Origin: Paracoccaceae bacterium | GTDB lineage: Bacteria; Pseudomonadota; Alphaproteobacteria; Rhodobacterales; Rhodobacteraceae | Assembly: GCA_014762635.1 (NCBI GenBank) | Contig: JABURR010000098.1 | Span: 124,001 to 188,000 of the forward strand | DNA length: 64,000 nucleotides | Reading direction: 5' to 3' | Part shown: positions 53,858 through 64,000 of the stretch, in pieces | How positions within the stretch are numbered: the stretch's first letter is position 1 | Layout: every line of letters starts with the position of its first letter | The notes under the pieces: generated by a model | Seen by the model: only the letters and a program-made list of their open reading frames with translations | Databases searched by the model: none | What the model was told of the DNA's origin: nothing | Program-made: the position numbers and the translations under genes

Positions 53858-53876
53858 CACAAGAAAGAGATATCCC

Positions 53877-56839
<2,963 letters not shown>

Positions 56840-56901
56840 GGCGACACCGGGCCCGCGCCTTTGCATAGCAGACCGGGCCTTCCGGTTACGGAGTAGAGGC
56901 C

Positions 56902-57813
56902 GTGGCACGAGACACAAGCACAAGCGACGAGTTCATCCGCCCGCTGCGGAGGCTTTTCGTCGGTGCCCTCGTACTTTTCCTGTTGGCGATCTTCCTCCTC
57001 TGGCGGATTGACAGCCCGCGGGTGGAACGCCTGCGTAATTCGCTTGTTGACCGGGTCGTGCCATCCTTCGACTGGGCGCTGGTGCCCGTCACCAAGGTTG
57101 CCGACATGGTCGAGGACTTCCAGTCCTACACCCGGATCTACGAACAGAACCAGGAACTGCGCCGTGAGTTGCAGCAGATGAAGGCCTGGCGCGAGGCGGC
57201 GCTGCAGCTTGAACAGAAGAACGCGAAGCTGCTGGACCTCAACAATGTCCGGCTCGACCCCAAGCTGACCTATGTCACCGGTGTCGTGATGGCCGACAGC
57301 GGCTCGCCGTTCCGGCAGTCGGTGCTGTTGAACGTGGGACGGCGCGACGGGATCGTCGATGGTTGGGCCACCACCGACGGCCTGGGGCTTGTCGGGCGCA
57401 TTTCGGGCGTGGGGCAGAACACCAGCCGGGTGATCCTGCTGACCGACACCAACAGCCGGATCCCGGTGACGATCCAGCCCTCGGGCCAGCGCGCGATCCT
57501 GTCGGGGGACAACACCGCGCAGCCACCGCTCGATTTCGTCGAGACGCCCGAACAGATCCGGCCCGACGACCGTATCATCTCGTCCGGGGACGGCGGCGTA
57601 TTCCCCGCCGGGGTTCTGGTCGGCCAGGTCGTCCGCGATCCGCAAGGCCGGTTTCGCGCCCGCCTGTCCGCCGACTATGAGCGGCTGGATTTTCTGAGGG
57701 TCCTGCGCAGCCACCCGCGCGAGGTCATCAACGACCTCGGATCGCTCGTCACCCCCGAGGATGGCGCAGTGCCTTTGCCGCTGACCGCGCCGGACGAGGC
57801 TGAAGATGGTTGA
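56902..57813 (+). CDS. mreC: Rod shape-determining protein MreC
   Basis: 303 residues. One N-terminal membrane helix (LFVGALVLFLLAIFLLW), a periplasmic coiled coil (about 75-115, QNQELRRELQQMKAWREAAL), then two beta-barrel domains (VTGVVMADSGSPFRQSVLLN; VGRISGVGQNTSRVILLTD; GVFPAGVLVGQV). MreC links MreB to PBP2 and activates it. The GTG start at 56902 lies 62 bp after mreB. The stop overlaps mreD by 8 bp. Confidence 0.95.
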   Translation: MARDTSTSDEFIRPLRRLFVGALVLFLLAIFLLWRIDSPRVERLRNSLVDRVVPSFDWALVPVTKVADMVEDFQSYTRIYEQNQELRRELQQMKAWREAALQLEQKNAKLLDLNNVRLDPKLTYVTGVVMADSGSPFRQSVLLNVGRRDGIVDGWATTDGLGLVGRISGVGQNTSRVILLTDTNSRIPVTIQPSGQRAILSGDNTAQPPLDFVETPEQIRPDDRIISSGDGGVFPAGVLVGQVVRDPQGRFRARLSADYERLDFLRVLRSHPREVINDLGSLVTPEDGAVPLPLTAPDEAEDG

Positions 57814-58342
57814 TCCCGCCACCTCCCGCCGCTGGTTCTACCGCATGGGCTATCTCGGCCTCATGACGGGGATCACCTTTTCCCTGATCCTTCCCATTTC
57901 GATGACGCCGGGTGGGTTTCCCGGGCCTGACCTCATGGTGCTTTTCACCTTCGCCTGGCTGTTGCGACGGCCCTCCTACGTTCCGGTGCTGTTCGTGGCG
58001 GCGATTTTTCTGGCGGCGGACCTGCTGTTCCTGCGCCCGCCCGGGGTCTGGGCGGCGTTGATGGTGCTGGGAACAGAGTTCCTGCGCAAGCGGGCAACCA
58101 CCGTGGGCGAACTGCCCTTCGTTGGGGAATGGGTTATGGTCGGGGTCGTGCTGCTAACCATAACCCTGGCCAACAGCATTGTTCTGACGGTATTTGCCGT
58201 CGGTGGACCGGGACTTGGCCCGACGCTGTTGCAGGCGTTGATCTCGATCGCGTGCTACCCATTCGTGGCACTGGCCTCGACCCTGCTGTTCGGCGTGCGC
58301 AAACTGCTTGGTGAGGATGAGATCGCGGAGGTTCGCAGATGA
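57806..58342 (+). CDS. mreD: Rod shape-determining protein MreD
   Basis: 178 residues with five or so membrane helices (YLGLMTGITFSLILPISM, PVLFVAAIFLAADLLFL, WVMVGVVLLTITLANSIVL, LLQALISIACYPFVALASTL), as in MreD. It is an inner-membrane partner of MreC in the elongasome. Sequence similarity in this family is low, so the call rests mainly on topology, length and position between mreC and mrdA. It overlaps both neighbours. Confidence 0.9.
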   Translation: MVDPATSRRWFYRMGYLGLMTGITFSLILPISMTPGGFPGPDLMVLFTFAWLLRRPSYVPVLFVAAIFLAADLLFLRPPGVWAALMVLGTEFLRKRATTVGELPFVGEWVMVGVVLLTITLANSIVLTVFAVGGPGLGPTLLQALISIACYPFVALASTLLFGVRKLLGEDEIAEVRR

Positions 58343-60285
58343 GCCGCACACCCCGCGACAATGCCATTTCCACGCGCACTATTGGTCGCCGGTCGCTTGT
58401 CCTGGGCGGCGCACAGCTTGCCTTCATGGGCCTTCTGGGCCTGCGGATGCGGCACCTTCAGGTCGAGCAGGCCGACCAGTTCCGCCTGCTGGCCGAGGAA
58501 AACCGGATCAACATCCGCCTGATCCCGCCCGAGCGCGGATTGATCTTCGACCGCAACGGCGTGCCCATCGCCACGAACGAGCAGAATTACCGCGTGACCA
58601 TCGTGCGCGAGGATGCCGGGGACGTGGAAGAAGTGATCGCGCGCCTGTCACGGCTGATCGAGTTGGAAGAGGGCGAGATCGAGCGCACCCTGCGCGAGGT
58701 CGAGCGCCGAAGCGCCTTCGTCCCGGTCACGGTCACCGACCGCCTGACCTGGGAAGAGCTTTCGAAGGTGGCGGTGAACGCACCCACCCTGCCCGGTATC
58801 ACCTCTGAAGTTGGGCTGTCGCGCAGATACCCGATGGCGGAAGATTTCGCCCATATCGTGGGCTATGTCGGGCCGGTCAGCGACTATGACCTCGGCAGAA
58901 TCGAGGATCCCGACCCCCTGCTCCAGATCCCTGAATTCCAGATCGGCAAGATCGGGGTGGAAAGCAAGATGGAGCAGGATCTCCGCGGCAGTTCGGGCAA
59001 CCGCCGGATCGAGGTGAACTCGGTCGGGCGGGTCATGCGCGAGCTTGACCGGCAGGAGGGCAAACCCGGCTCAGATCTGCAACTGACCATCGACCACCGC
59101 CTGCAGAACTTCGTGCAGGCCCGGATGACCGGCGAAAGCGCCGCGGCCGTGGTCATGGACACGCAGACCGGCGATATCCTCGCCATCGGCTCGGCACCCT
59201 CGTTCGACCCGAACAAGTTCGTGCGCGGCATCTCGACAGCCGACTACGCCGAACTGACCGAGAACAAGTATCGCCCGCTGGCCAATAAATCCGTTCAGGG
59301 CGCCTACCCGCCCGGATCGACGTTCAAGATGGTCACCGCGCTGGCCGCGCTGGAGGCAGGCGTTCTGGAGCACGACGAAACCGTGTTCTGCCCGGGCTAT
59401 TACGATCTTGGCAATCGCCGGTTCCATTGCTGGAAACGCGGTGGCCACGGCAGGACCGACCTCAACAAGAGCCTGATGGAGTCCTGCGACGTCTTCTACT
59501 ACGACATCTCCCAGCGCGTCGGCATCGACAAGATCACCGAGATGGCCCGCCGCCTTGGGCTTGGGCAGCGGTTCGATCTGCCCATGTCCGCCGTCGCAGA
59601 AGGGCTTACCCCGTCGCGGGAGTGGAAACGCACACGGCGGGGCGAGGAGTGGCTGCTCGGCGACACGCTGAACTCCTCGATCGGTCAGGGCTTCGTTCTG
59701 GCCTCTCCGCTGCAGCTTGCGGTGATGACAGCGCGACTTGCCAGTGGCACGGCGGTTTCCCCGCGGCTGATCAGATCGGTCAATGGCGTGGAGCAGAAGG
59801 TCGAACCTCCCGAAGGCCTGGGCATCCCGTCGCGCCATCTGAACGCGATCCGGCGCGGCATGATCTCGGTTTCGAACCACCGCCGGGGCACCGCTTTCGG
59901 GTCGCGCATCGAGGCCGAAGCCATGCGCATGGCGGGGAAAACCGGAACCAGCCAGGTCCGCAGCATCACCACCGAGGAACGGGCCCAGGGCGTCTTCCGC
60001 AACGAGGACCTTCCCTGGGAACGCCGTGACCACGCGCTGTTTGTTTCCTACGCCCCCCATGACAACCCGCGCATCGCCTGTTCGGTCGTTGTCGAACACG
60101 GCGGCGGGGGCTCCACCGCAGCCGCACCGATTGCCCGCGATATCGTGCTGCAGGCTCTCTACGAGGGGCTGCCGCCACTCAGTGCCTACCCGGCGAACCA
60201 GCGTCGGATGATCGAGGAACGGCAAAAATCGCTGCCCCTGCGCGACTTCGAACCGCCGGTCCCGACCGGGCGGAGCCGCGCATGA
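58339..60285 (+). CDS. mrdA: Penicillin-binding protein 2 (elongasome transpeptidase)
   Basis: 648 residues, class B PBP. An N-terminal membrane helix (SLVLGGAQLAFMGLLGL), then the pedestal domain with LAEENRINIRLIPPERGLIFDRNG at the start, and the transpeptidase domain with the active Ser327 in PPGSTFKMV, the SxN-equivalent MESCDVFYY and K534TGT in MAGKTGTSQV. It cross-links new wall in lateral growth with RodA. The start ATG overlaps mreD by 4 bp (ATGA), the end overlaps rodA by 4 bp. Confidence 0.97.
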   Translation: MSRTPRDNAISTRTIGRRSLVLGGAQLAFMGLLGLRMRHLQVEQADQFRLLAEENRINIRLIPPERGLIFDRNGVPIATNEQNYRVTIVREDAGDVEEVIARLSRLIELEEGEIERTLREVERRSAFVPVTVTDRLTWEELSKVAVNAPTLPGITSEVGLSRRYPMAEDFAHIVGYVGPVSDYDLGRIEDPDPLLQIPEFQIGKIGVESKMEQDLRGSSGNRRIEVNSVGRVMRELDRQEGKPGSDLQLTIDHRLQNFVQARMTGESAAAVVMDTQTGDILAIGSAPSFDPNKFVRGISTADYAELTENKYRPLANKSVQGAYPPGSTFKMVTALAALEAGVLEHDETVFCPGYYDLGNRRFHCWKRGGHGRTDLNKSLMESCDVFYYDISQRVGIDKITEMARRLGLGQRFDLPMSAVAEGLTPSREWKRTRRGEEWLLGDTLNSSIGQGFVLASPLQLAVMTARLASGTAVSPRLIRSVNGVEQKVEPPEGLGIPSRHLNAIRRGMISVSNHRRGTAFGSRIEAEAMRMAGKTGTSQVRSITTEERAQGVFRNEDLPWERRDHALFVSYAPHDNPRIACSVVVEHGGGGSTAAAPIARDIVLQALYEGLPPLSAYPANQRRMIEERQKSLPLRDFEPPVPTGRSRA

Positions 60286-61430
60286 GCTATCTCGACTACA
60301 ACCTCCGCACCACGCCGACGGGGCTGCGAAAGATCCTGCACCTGAACTGGGCGCTGGTGCTGCTGATCTGCGCGGTCGCAAGCGCGGGTTTCCTGATGCT
60401 CTATTCCGTGGCGGGCGGATCGCTCACCCCCTGGGCCGAGCCGCAGATGAAGCGCTTTGCCGCCGGGATGATCCTGATGTTCATCGTGGCGATGATCCCG
60501 CTGTGGTTCTGGCGCACGATGGCTGTGCCGGCCTATCTGGGGTCGCTGGTGCTGCTTCTGGCGGTGGAGTTCTTCGGCGAAACCCGCATGGGCGCCCAGC
60601 GCTGGGTCGACCTCGGCTTCATGCGGTTGCAACCGTCGGAACTGACGAAGATCACCCTCGTGATGATGCTGGCGGCCTATTACGACTGGCTCGACATCAA
60701 GAAGACCTCACACCCGTTCTGGGTCGCCCTGCCGGTCGTGCTGATCCTTCTGCCCACCTTCCTCGTGATCAAGCAGCCGGACCTTGGCACCTCGCTGCTG
60801 CTGGTGGTCGGCGGGGGTATCACCATGTTCGTGGCAGGCGTTCACTGGCTTTATTTCACGGTGGTGACCGGCTTGGGCGCGGGCCTTGTGACGGCTGTCT
60901 TCACCTCGCGCGGGACGCCCTGGCAGCTTCTGAAGGACTACCAGTACCGGCGGATCGACACCTTCCTCGATCCCAGCCAGGATCCGCTGGGCGCGGGCTA
61001 TCACATCACCCAGTCGAAGATCGCGCTTGGATCAGGCGGCTGGACCGGGCGCGGCTTCATGCAAGGCACCCAGTCGCGCCTGAACTTCCTGCCCGAGAAA
61101 CAGACGGATTTCATCTTTACCACGCTCGCCGAGGAATTCGGCTTCGTCGGCGGGTTCACACTCCTGTCACTCTACGCGCTGATCGAGATCTTCTGCATCA
61201 CTTCGGCGCTGCGCAATCGTGACCGCTTCGGCGCGATCTTGACGCTGGGGATCGGGGCAACCTTCTTCCTGTTCTTCGCGGTGAATATGTCGATGGTGAT
61301 GGGCCTTGCGCCGGTTGTCGGGGTGCCGCTGCCGCTGGTGTCCTATGGCGGGTCGGCGATGCTGGTACTTCTGGGCGCCTTCGGCCTTGTCCAGAGCGCC
61401 CATGTCCACAGACCAAGAGGTTCCGTCTGA
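60282..61430 (+). CDS. rodA: Peptidoglycan glycosyltransferase RodA
   Basis: 382 residues, SEDS family with ten membrane helices. Family motifs are WVDLGFMRLQPSELTKITLV, KQPDLGTSLLLVVGGG, the catalytic-Asp loop QDPLGAGYHITQSKIALGSG, the conserved LNFLPEKQTDFIFTTLAEEF and the end GVPLPLVSYGGSAMLVLLGA. RodA polymerises lipid II into glycan and works with the PBP2 encoded before it. The stop overlaps the start of the ghrA-like gene by one base (TGATG), so that gene is in the same transcript. Confidence 0.97.
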   Translation: MSYLDYNLRTTPTGLRKILHLNWALVLLICAVASAGFLMLYSVAGGSLTPWAEPQMKRFAAGMILMFIVAMIPLWFWRTMAVPAYLGSLVLLLAVEFFGETRMGAQRWVDLGFMRLQPSELTKITLVMMLAAYYDWLDIKKTSHPFWVALPVVLILLPTFLVIKQPDLGTSLLLVVGGGITMFVAGVHWLYFTVVTGLGAGLVTAVFTSRGTPWQLLKDYQYRRIDTFLDPSQDPLGAGYHITQSKIALGSGGWTGRGFMQGTQSRLNFLPEKQTDFIFTTLAEEFGFVGGFTLLSLYALIEIFCITSALRNRDRFGAILTLGIGATFFLFFAVNMSMVMGLAPVVGVPLPLVSYGGSAMLVLLGAFGLVQSAHVHRPRGSV

Positions 61431-62359
61431 TGATCAACGTCCTGTTTTCGGCCGCGGCTGAGGCTTGGCCCGAATACGAAGCACCGTTGCGCCGCGCCCT
61501 GTCCGAGGCAGGGGTCGAGGCCGATCTGCGAACGGACTTCGATCCGGCCGAGGTGGATTACGTGGTCTATGCCCCCAATGGCGGGCTGTCGGATTTCCGC
61601 CCCTTCACCCGCGCCAAGGCGGTACTCAGCCTCTGGGCCGGGGTCGAAAAGATCGTCGGCAACGAGCATCTGACCCAGCCGCTGGCGCGCATGGTCGATC
61701 ACGGGCTGACCGAAGGCATGGTGGAATGGGTCACCGGACACGTGCTGCGCCATCACCTGGGCATCGACGGCAACCTTGCCGCGCAGACCGGCGCCTGGGA
61801 GCCGAAGGTCCCACCGCTGGCGCGGGATCGCAAGGTCAGCATCCTTGGGCTGGGTGAGTTGGGCGCGGCCTGTGCACAGGCCCTCGCGCGGCTCAATTTC
61901 GATGTGGCGGGCTGGAGCCGCCGTTCCAAGACACTCGACGGGATCGCCTGCCATCATGGCGATGACGGGCTAGCGGCGGTGCTGGGGCGGTCGGAAATCC
62001 TCGTCCTGCTACTGCCCCGCACGCCCGAGACCGAGAACATCCTGAACGCCCGGACCCTTGCGCAGATGCCGCAGGGCGCTGTCATCATCAACCCGGGCCG
62101 TGGGCACCTGATCGACGATGAGGCTCTACTGGCCGCGTTGGATAGCGGCCAGATCGGCCATGCCACGCTCGACGTGTTCCGGGTGGAGCCGCTTCCGGCG
62201 GATCATCCCTACTGGGCAAATCCGAACGTCACGGTCACGCCGCATATCGCCTCGGAAACCCGGCCCGAAAGCGCGAGCCGCGTCATCGCCGAGAACATCC
62301 GGCGGGGCGAGGCGGGCGAACCCTTCCTCCACCTCGTGGACCGCAAAGCCGGGTACTAG
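61430..62359 (+). CDS. Glyoxylate/hydroxypyruvate reductase A-like dehydrogenase
   Basis: 309 residues, GhrA type of the 2-hydroxyacid dehydrogenases. The Rossmann motif is KVSILGLGELGAACAQAL (GxGxxG), catalytic residues lie in INPGRGHLIDDEAL (Arg), TLDVFRVEPLPADHPYW (Glu) and VTPHIASETRP (His). GhrA reduces glyoxylate and hydroxypyruvate with NADPH. Its one-base overlap with rodA makes it a downstream member of the elongasome operon, though no link to wall growth is known. The stop shares CTAG with the convergent sseB-like gene. Confidence 0.9.
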   Translation: MINVLFSAAAEAWPEYEAPLRRALSEAGVEADLRTDFDPAEVDYVVYAPNGGLSDFRPFTRAKAVLSLWAGVEKIVGNEHLTQPLARMVDHGLTEGMVEWVTGHVLRHHLGIDGNLAAQTGAWEPKVPPLARDRKVSILGLGELGAACAQALARLNFDVAGWSRRSKTLDGIACHHGDDGLAAVLGRSEILVLLLPRTPETENILNARTLAQMPQGAVIINPGRGHLIDDEALLAALDSGQIGHATLDVFRVEPLPADHPYWANPNVTVTPHIASETRPESASRVIAENIRRGEAGEPFLHLVDRKAGY

Positions 62360-63141
62360 CGCAGGCGCGGCGGTTTGCGCGGGTCCATGCCCGGGGCCGC
62401 CGGACCGTCACTGTGTTCGGGCTCCGGCAGATCGAACCGCAGCCCCACCTTGGCCAGCCGCGCGGCGATCGGGTCGGAGGCGGCGAAGAAGCCCACGTCC
62501 ATCTCACCCGCCTCGAGCCCCGAGAAGGTCAGCGCCTCGCCCGCCGCGGTGGCGAGCGCGTGTTCGGCGCCTTCAGCCGCATCAACAAAGGCCAACAGGT
62601 GCCCGGGGCGGTTGCCCTCATAGCGCACCGCCACAAGGTAGGCCATCCGCGCAAGCCCCGCCGCCGTGGCGAGCTTGGCATCCAGCGCGGTCAGCAGCGC
62701 CTCGGGCAGCCCGTGGGGCGCCAGCACCTCCTCCGGGCGTGCCTCCACCTCGGACGGACGATGCGCCAGCGTTGCCGCCAGCCAGTCCACCGCCTCGGCA
62801 GGCAACAGCATCTCGGAGGGCGCCACGCCCAGGTTCAGGCCCAGCCCGATCCCCTGCCCGGCCAGCATGGACGAAACCGCCCGCCCCGACAGCGCCGCAT
62901 AGGGCGCGATCTGTCCGGTGAACTCGGCCAGACGCTCCTCACGGTCGAAGACCAACATGAAGCGCCCGCCTTCGACCTCGAAAAGCTCCGGTTCCAGGTT
63001 GTCGCCCTGAGGCTCAGCCACCAACAGCAGGAACAACTCGCTATCGGCCAGCCGCTCGTAGAACCGCAGCCGCGCGGCGTCATCCTCGGGCGCGATGTTC
63101 ATCGCCCCATGGGCACGGTCGAGCGCCGTCATCTCAGCCAT
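62356..63141 (-). CDS. SseB family protein
   Basis: 261 residues. The N-terminal SseB domain covers about 10-130 (RLRFYERLADSELFLLLVAE, FEVEGGRFMLVFDREERLAE, YAALSGRAVSSMLAGQGIGL), with a helical C-terminal half (EEVLAPHGLPEALLTALDAK, LVAVRYEGNRPGHLLAFVDA). SseB-like proteins occur in many bacteria, named for a serine-sensitivity phenotype in E. coli, but their biochemical function is unknown. ATG 63141 has AGAGG 6 bp upstream and overlaps the glycosylase stop by 8 bp. Confidence 0.85.
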   Translation of the reverse strand: MAEMTALDRAHGAMNIAPEDDAARLRFYERLADSELFLLLVAEPQGDNLEPELFEVEGGRFMLVFDREERLAEFTGQIAPYAALSGRAVSSMLAGQGIGLGLNLGVAPSEMLLPAEAVDWLAATLAHRPSEVEARPEEVLAPHGLPEALLTALDAKLATAAGLARMAYLVAVRYEGNRPGHLLAFVDAAEGAEHALATAAGEALTFSGLEAGEMDVGFFAASDPIAARLAKVGLRFDLPEPEHSDGPAAPGMDPRKPPRLR

Positions 63142-63739
63142 CCAGAACCTCTTTCACACGGGTCCGCAACGCCGGGATCAACTCGGCCTCGAACCAGGGA
63201 TTGCGTTTGAGCCAGCCGGTATTCCGCCACGAGGGATGAGGCAAGGGGAAGACGCGCGGAGCATGGTCCCGCCAGACCGCGACGGTCCGGGTCACGCCCC
63301 CCTTCGCGGCTGGGCCCATGTGCCATTTCTGGGCATAGCCGCCGACCAGCAGCATCAGCTCCACGGGCGGCAGCGCCGCCAAGAGGCGCGGGTGCCATGT
63401 CTCGGCGCAGATGCGCGGCGGCGGCAGGTCCGAGCCCTTGGCGTCATAGCCCGGGAAGCAGAACGCCATCGGCACGATCGCCACGCGCGACCGATCATAG
63501 AACCTGTCCTCATTCAACCCCATCCAGGCCCGCAGCCGGTCGCCCGAGGGGTCGAAGAACGGCTTGCCCGCCTGATGAACGCGCATGCCCGGCGCCTGCC
63601 CGGCCACCAGGATCCGCGCGCTGGCCTCGAACCAGACCACCGAACGCGGCGCATGCCCCGTGGCCGTCCCGGCAAACCGCCCAGCGCATTGGCGGCAGGC
63701 GGCGATCTCGGCCTGAAGTCGGGTGATTTCGGCGGTCAT
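63134..63739 (-). CDS. Uracil-DNA glycosylase family protein
   Basis: 201 residues of the UDG fold (family 4/5-like branch). Motif A is ILVAGQAPGMRVHQAGKPFF with the GQAPG loop, DPSGDRLRAWMG follows, and motif B is FPLPHPSWRNTG (HPSxxN). An N-terminal CRQCAGRF (Cys15, Cys18) and Cys further along (MAFCFPG, RICAETW) are arranged like the iron-sulfur ligands of such enzymes, so a 4Fe-4S cluster is possible. These proteins remove deaminated or damaged bases. ATG 63739. It precedes the sseB-like gene. Confidence 0.87.
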   Translation of the reverse strand: MTAEITRLQAEIAACRQCAGRFAGTATGHAPRSVVWFEASARILVAGQAPGMRVHQAGKPFFDPSGDRLRAWMGLNEDRFYDRSRVAIVPMAFCFPGYDAKGSDLPPPRICAETWHPRLLAALPPVELMLLVGGYAQKWHMGPAAKGGVTRTVAVWRDHAPRVFPLPHPSWRNTGWLKRNPWFEAELIPALRTRVKEVLDG

Positions 63740-63790
63740 GGCGGTGCTTTACCCGTGACACCGGCTGCGCGCAAATTCCGGGGTTGATTT

Positions 63791-63810
63791 ATTTCTATAC
63801 TTCTAGAAAT
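63791..63810. promoter_or_regulatory. Palindromic candidate operator of the ArsR-type gene
   Basis: ATTTCTA (63791-63797) and TAGAAAT (63804-63810) are perfect inverted arms 6 bp apart, in an A/T-rich island that ends 8 bp before the regulator start. ArsR/SmtB-family dimers bind such sites, so autoregulation is likely. The divergent glycosylase start is 51 bp away and could be under the same control. Confidence 0.65.
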
Positions 63811-63818
63811 ATCGAGAC

Positions 63819-64000
63819 ATGGAATCATTTCGCCCCTCTGGCCTTTCAATCGAACAGGCTGCCTCGACCTTCGCCGCGCTTGGCTCCGAGCAGCGGCTGG
63901 CCGTGCTCAGAACACTGGTCCGCGCCGGACCCGAGGGCCTGAGCATCGGGCAGATCGGCCAGCGCGCGGGCGTCACCGGGTCCACCCTGACTCATCACAT
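63819..64000 (+). CDS. ArsR-family helix-turn-helix regulator (partial, C-terminus beyond right edge)
   Basis: The first 60 residues are present (MESFRPSGLSIEQAASTFAA and onward). FAALGSEQRLAVLRTLVRAG is the family's first helices, GLSIGQIGQRAGVTGSTLTHH the recognition helix-turn-helix with the S/T-T-L-T-H-H end common in ArsR proteins. Metal- or redox-sensing residues would lie beyond the edge, so the signal is unknown. A palindrome lies just upstream. Confidence 0.88.
   Translation, partial: MESFRPSGLSIEQAASTFAALGSEQRLAVLRTLVRAGPEGLSIGQIGQRAGVTGSTLTHH

Overview
The window is chromosomal DNA of a high-GC alphaproteobacterium, most probably a marine Rhodobacterales (Roseobacter-type) species. 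Supporting this are the gene content (SLC13/TrkA-C transporters, a GluRS with the short SKR-type motif, a leuA with a leucine-rich leader peptide, the mreBCD-mrdA-rodA cell-shape operon), many GTG/TTG starts, tight 4-bp gene overlaps and dispersed intergenic repeats of a kind I associate with this order. I see no tRNA, rRNA, CRISPR array, insertion sequence or prophage.

Layout. 1-3.3 kb: a 2-hydroxyacid dehydrogenase cut by the left edge, an SH3-domain export protein, a cation-diffusion transporter and a drug/metabolite permease. 3.3-7.4 kb: a less standard patch with an exported alpha/beta hydrolase, a small cysteine-containing protein, a CadC-like membrane transcription factor and an AT-richer GNAT gene lying between copies of an intergenic repeat. 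7.4-16.7 kb: yebC, an SLC13 permease, then a compact leftward run mgtE > 5-formyl-THF cyclo-ligase > ymdB > eamA > second SLC13 permease > MDR oxidoreductase. 16.8-21.2 kb: guanine deaminase, a periplasmic rhodanese, KDO transferase (waaA) and a GFA-fold protein.

21.3-30.8 kb is the most unusual part. A leftward gene encodes a 2Fe-2S ferredoxin / flavin reductase / truncated globin / zinc-ribbon fusion. Diverging from it is a rightward run of six genes: a CX5R dual-specificity-type phosphatase, a roadblock/LC7-like protein, a 270-residue protein of unknown function, an ABC-type ATPase without a signature motif, and two dynamin-like GTPases whose genes overlap. The C-terminal half of the ABC-type ATPase aligns, without gaps around the active site, with the phosphatase encoded at the head of the same run, but has lost the catalytic Cys and Arg, so it is a pseudophosphatase. 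A gene of unknown function converges on the end. I recognise no described system with this set and propose it as a candidate new membrane-remodelling or polarity module.

31-37.5 kb: tesB and a leftward fatty-acid catabolic run (acyl-CoA ligase, nitronate monooxygenase-like, ACAD10/11-type dehydrogenase, histidine phosphatase, APH-like kinase). The kinase/dehydrogenase pair suggests degradation of 4-hydroxyacyl-CoA by phosphorylation and elimination. 37.6-46 kb: a TSUP exporter, a 39-residue membrane peptide, a peptide-type ABC importer (binding protein, two permeases, fused double ATPase) and gltX. 46-53.6 kb: a minimal zincin, a 1-phosphofructokinase-type kinase, glutamine-dependent NAD synthetase, a secreted protein with 18 MORN repeats, an FeS-type photolyase/cryptochrome and an SDR. 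53.7-62.4 kb: the leucine leader and leuA, then mreB-mreC-mreD-mrdA-rodA followed by a ghrA-like gene. 62.4-64 kb: an SseB-family protein, a uracil-DNA glycosylase family protein and the start of an ArsR-type regulator with a palindromic candidate operator, cut by the right edge.
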